From positions 1,451,501 through 1,515,500 of the forward strand of contig NZ_CP053557.1 of NCBI RefSeq assembly GCF_014524545.1: a DNA stretch of 64,000 bases, written 5' to 3'. The DNA comes from Exiguobacterium sp. Helios (GTDB lineage: Bacteria > Bacillota > Bacilli > Exiguobacteriales > Exiguobacteriaceae). Made by a program: the position numbers and the translations under genes. Positions 61,742 to 64,000 of this stretch are shown here, piece after piece (positions within the stretch are counted from its first letter, which is position 1; each line of letters starts with the position of its first letter). Under the pieces are notes generated by a model. The model searched no databases. It had not been told where the DNA came from and saw only the letters and a program-made list of their open reading frames with translations.

Positions 61742-62563
61742 GTGAATAAACGAGGATTGGCACTTGGAGGAAGTCTGTTGCTTTCCGGTCTCATGGTAGC
61801 GACACGATTAAAGAATGCGATGGGTTCATTCAGCGTTAGTAAACAAAATGTATTCACCAAGAAGAAGATTGTCGTCGGAACGACCGGAGATTATAAACCG
61901 TTTACGTACCTGAACCGTCAGACCAACCAATATGAAGGGTTTGACATCGATGTCATCCGTTCGTTTGCGGAAGGAGCCGGTCTTGAAGTCGAGTTTGTTC
62001 CAACGACATGGGGAACACTGACCCGTGATCTGCGTGCCGGAAAATTTCATATGGTCGTCGGTGGTGTCACGAAAAACATCGAACGCGAAATCGTCGGTGA
62101 CTTCACGAAAAGTTACCTGTCGTTTCAAAAGACACCGCTCGTCCGGACAACGGATCTCGACCTGTTGACGTCAATCGAGGCAATCAATCGACCGGACGTG
62201 ACAATCGGCTTAAACCCAGGAGGAACGAACGAACAATTCGTCCGGCAGACTTTTGATCAAGCCCATATCGTCATGTATGCCGATAATTTGGCTATCCCGG
62301 TAGCTGTCGCGACCGGCGAAGTCGATGTCATGATCACGGATACGGTTGAAGCGATTTATTATGCGTCGCTGGATACGCGGCTAGGGGCTCCGAAAATCAC
62401 TGAAAAGTGGATTCCGGCCGAAAAAAGTTATCTGATTCAGGATCGACAGACCGAAGTCCTGGATGTCATGAATCTATGGATGAATTCCTATGAAGGACAG
62501 GAACAGATTCGAGCCTTAAAAGAAAAGTGGTCTGTCGCTTCTGTCGTGCATGATGTCATCTAA
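61742..62563 (+). CDS. Type-3 extracellular solute-binding protein (amino-acid type)
   Basis: A 273-residue SBP_bac_3 protein: an N-terminal membrane or signal segment (about 5-22) without a lipobox, then VVGTTGDYKPFTYLN, EGFDIDVIRSFA and GEVDVMITDTVEA, usual in glutamine/arginine-type binding proteins and cyclohexadienyl dehydratases. No permease or ATPase of its class is adjacent. Start GTG 61742 follows GAGAGAGGAAG; no better start is in frame. Confidence 0.78.
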   Translation: MNKRGLALGGSLLLSGLMVATRLKNAMGSFSVSKQNVFTKKKIVVGTTGDYKPFTYLNRQTNQYEGFDIDVIRSFAEGAGLEVEFVPTTWGTLTRDLRAGKFHMVVGGVTKNIEREIVGDFTKSYLSFQKTPLVRTTDLDLLTSIEAINRPDVTIGLNPGGTNEQFVRQTFDQAHIVMYADNLAIPVAVATGEVDVMITDTVEAIYYASLDTRLGAPKITEKWIPAEKSYLIQDRQTEVLDVMNLWMNSYEGQEQIRALKEKWSVASVVHDVI

Positions 62564-62576
62564 CTGAAGAAACCGA

Positions 62577-62610
62577 GGGACAAATCCAATTTGGGATTTG
62601 TCCTTTTTTG
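62577..62610 (+). terminator. Terminator after the solute-binding protein gene
   Basis: GGACAAATCC pairs with GGATTTGTCC (62578-62587 and 62594-62603), then six T residues. Confidence 0.88.
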
Positions 62611-62691
62611 TGCAACCGATAAAAAAACGGGTAATGATAAAAATAAGGAAGTGACTGAACGATTGTCTGACCAATGGAAGGGCGGATGAAC

Positions 62692-63609
62692 ATGATTGAA
62701 GTAGACCGGTTGACGAAGGAATATAACGGGAAAAAAGTCGTGGATCAGATTTCCTTTCATGTCGACAAGGGAGAGATTTTTGCCTTTCTCGGTCCGAACG
62801 GTGCCGGTAAATCGACGACGGTTCAAATGCTGACGACATTGATTGCCGTCTCGTCCGGCAGTGCAACGATCAACCAGTACGACATTCAGCGAAACCAAAA
62901 AGACGTCCGGCTGCAGATTGGTGTTGCCCTGCAGGAAACTGGAATCGACAATGATTTGACAGGTGAGGAGTTACTCGTGCTGCAAGGAAAACTGTTTGGT
63001 TTTTCACACGACAAAGCCGTCGGGCGGGCCGTTGAATTGCTTGAACTCGTCGGATTATCGGCAGACGGGAAACGCCGCGCCGGCACGTATTCCGGCGGGA
63101 TGAAACGCCGGCTGGATCTCGCATTGACACTTGTCCATCAGCCGACCGTACTGTTTTTGGATGAACCGACGACCGGACTGGATCCGGCAAGCCGTCAGCA
63201 AATCTGGACGGAAGTTCGGCGTCTGAATGAAGAATACGGAACGACGATTTTTTTGACGACACAGTACTTGGAAGAAGCCGATCAGCTGGCAGACCGGATC
63301 GCCATCATCAATGACGGGAAGCTGATTGCCGAGGGGACAGCGGCAGAGCTGAAAGCGCTGAACGGAACAGAACGGATCGAGGTCGTCCTTGAAGGGGAAC
63401 AGTCGAGCGAGGCTTTCCGGCAGGCGTTTGATGGTCGGATCGAGAAGGGTCTGATCATTTTGCCGTCCAACGGGACAGAGACGCTGAAGCAGGTCGTCCG
63501 CTATCTCGATGAACAGCACGTGACAGCCCGTTCGCTTGTCGTTAAACAGCCGTCGCTCGATGATGTCTTCATTCAATTAACGGGTCAGGCCTATAAGGAG
63601 GAGAGCTGA
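62692..63609 (+). CDS. ABC ATPase of a drug-type (DrrA-like) exporter
   Basis: A 305-residue ABC ATPase: Walker A GPNGAGKST near residue 37, signature YSGGMKRR near residue 133, Walker B VLFLDEPTTGLD, and a C-terminal extension of about 90 residues, the DrrA/daunorubicin-resistance type. ATG 62692 follows GGAAGGGCGG; ATG 62686 and 62674 are alternatives. The next gene, 1 base after its stop, encodes the permease. Confidence 0.88.
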   Translation: MIEVDRLTKEYNGKKVVDQISFHVDKGEIFAFLGPNGAGKSTTVQMLTTLIAVSSGSATINQYDIQRNQKDVRLQIGVALQETGIDNDLTGEELLVLQGKLFGFSHDKAVGRAVELLELVGLSADGKRRAGTYSGGMKRRLDLALTLVHQPTVLFLDEPTTGLDPASRQQIWTEVRRLNEEYGTTIFLTTQYLEEADQLADRIAIINDGKLIAEGTAAELKALNGTERIEVVLEGEQSSEAFRQAFDGRIEKGLIILPSNGTETLKQVVRYLDEQHVTARSLVVKQPSLDDVFIQLTGQAYKEES

Positions 63610-63610
63610 T

Positions 63611-64000
63611 ATGTGGCGGGAAACCTTGATTTTAACGAAACGCAGTCTGCTCGTGACCTTACGGAATCCGTTTTCGTTCATCCCGAACTTAATCATCAGT
63701 GTCTTTTTCCTGCTTGTTTATACGAGCGGTTTGTCCGGCATCTCGAGTCTGCCCCAGTTCGGCGGCGTCGACTACTTGAACTTCATCCTGCCCGTCTCAA
63801 TCGTGTCCGGTGCCGTCGGCGGAGCCGGGGGAGCGGGGCAGGCACTCGTCAAAGATATTGAGAGCGGTTATTTTGCCCGCTTGCTGTTGACGCCGGTCTC
63901 ACGGACGGCAATCGTTCTCGGACCGATGCTCGCCGGGATGTTGCAATTATTCGTTCAGACATTATTGATTTTCGGAATGGGCTTTTTGCTCGGACTGTCG
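63611..64000 (+). CDS. ABC-2 permease (DrrB-like), truncated by the window edge
   Basis: Translation from ATG 63611 runs without a stop to the end of the window (130 residues seen). It starts MWRETLILTKRSLLVTLRNP, the usual start of an ABC-2 exporter subunit, followed by a membrane segment (about 25-43), a GAGGAGQALV region and two further hydrophobic segments. It partners the ATPase just upstream. AGGAGGAGAG is the ribosome site. Confidence 0.82.
   Translation, partial: MWRETLILTKRSLLVTLRNPFSFIPNLIISVFFLLVYTSGLSGISSLPQFGGVDYLNFILPVSIVSGAVGGAGGAGQALVKDIESGYFARLLLTPVSRTAIVLGPMLAGMLQLFVQTLLIFGMGFLLGLS

Noticed and set aside
61578-61745. A possible 55-residue plus-strand frame ending in a 4-base overlap with the solute-binding protein gene.
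   Set aside because: No ribosome site before its ATG, and it spans the perfect 8-9-8 repeat, so the region is better explained as a leader. It is not excluded.

Overview
The window looks like chromosomal DNA from a low-to-medium GC Firmicute of the Bacillales. Ribosome binding sites are strong (AGGAGG type), GTG and TTG starts occur, intrinsic terminators are abundant, and there are CcpA (cre), Fur and SigB-type sites. Gene content resembles Exiguobacterium, but that is an inference from style and content, not a proven assignment. I see no rRNA, tRNA, insertion sequence, prophage or CRISPR array.

Layout. 1-5.1 kb: ketone-body (3-hydroxybutyrate/acetoacetate) operon of GntP-type permease, CoA-transferase A and B, dehydrogenase and thiolase, with a promoter and a cre site in front. 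5.2-7.5 kb: methionine ABC importer metNIQ with an unusually short MetN. 7.55-8.5 kb: a lipoprotein metalloprotease gene broken by one in-frame stop. 8.8-10.1 kb: brnQ. 10.2-21.9 kb: the main accessory block, a Fur-controlled iron locus. It holds a heme-oxygenase-like gene, two FecCD permeases, a Btr-like AraC activator fused to a siderophore-binding domain, a binding lipoprotein and a complete petrobactin pathway asbABCDEF. Four Fur-box-like sites punctuate it, and no ABC ATPase is present.

22-36.5 kb: glycerol dehydrogenase, a zinc/cadmium-type CDF exporter with a CzrA/CadC-like operator, two paralogous M23 peptidases with SH3 domains, a NUDIX hydrolase, a SigB-type stress dehydrogenase with a tiny acidic proline-rich partner, a GntR(YtrA)-controlled ABC operon, a catalytically dead NlpC/P60-like protein, an MFS exporter, OsmC and NagZ. 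36.5-40.3 kb: TPP riboswitch with tandem terminators and tenI-thiO-thiS-thiG-thiF. 41.2-47 kb: sbcDC with an AAC(3)-family gene, then a Bax-inhibitor-like membrane protein.

47.2-57.6 kb: the least understood part. A two-gene unit (cysteine-free Rrf2-family regulator plus a protein of unknown function) occurs twice in the same orientation. The copies bracket about 8.3 kb holding a DCC-family protein, an uncharacterised 383-residue protein, two CotF-like proteins with a manganese catalase behind a SigB-like promoter, and an operon of an orphan histidine kinase, a small protein, an isochorismatase-like hydrolase and a DUF2817/M14-like protein. 57.7-64 kb: a membrane protein with an L7/L12-like tail, a NERD protein, a MarR regulator sharing an operator word with the ABC-2 membrane protein behind it, an NAD(P)-binding protein, a solute-binding protein, and a drug-type ABC ATPase with its permease running off the edge.

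The genes suggest a free-living bacterium equipped for iron scavenging, oxidative and general stress, metal efflux and cell-wall turnover. The best candidates for something undescribed are the duplicated Rrf2 module with its bracketed genes and the kinase-led operon.
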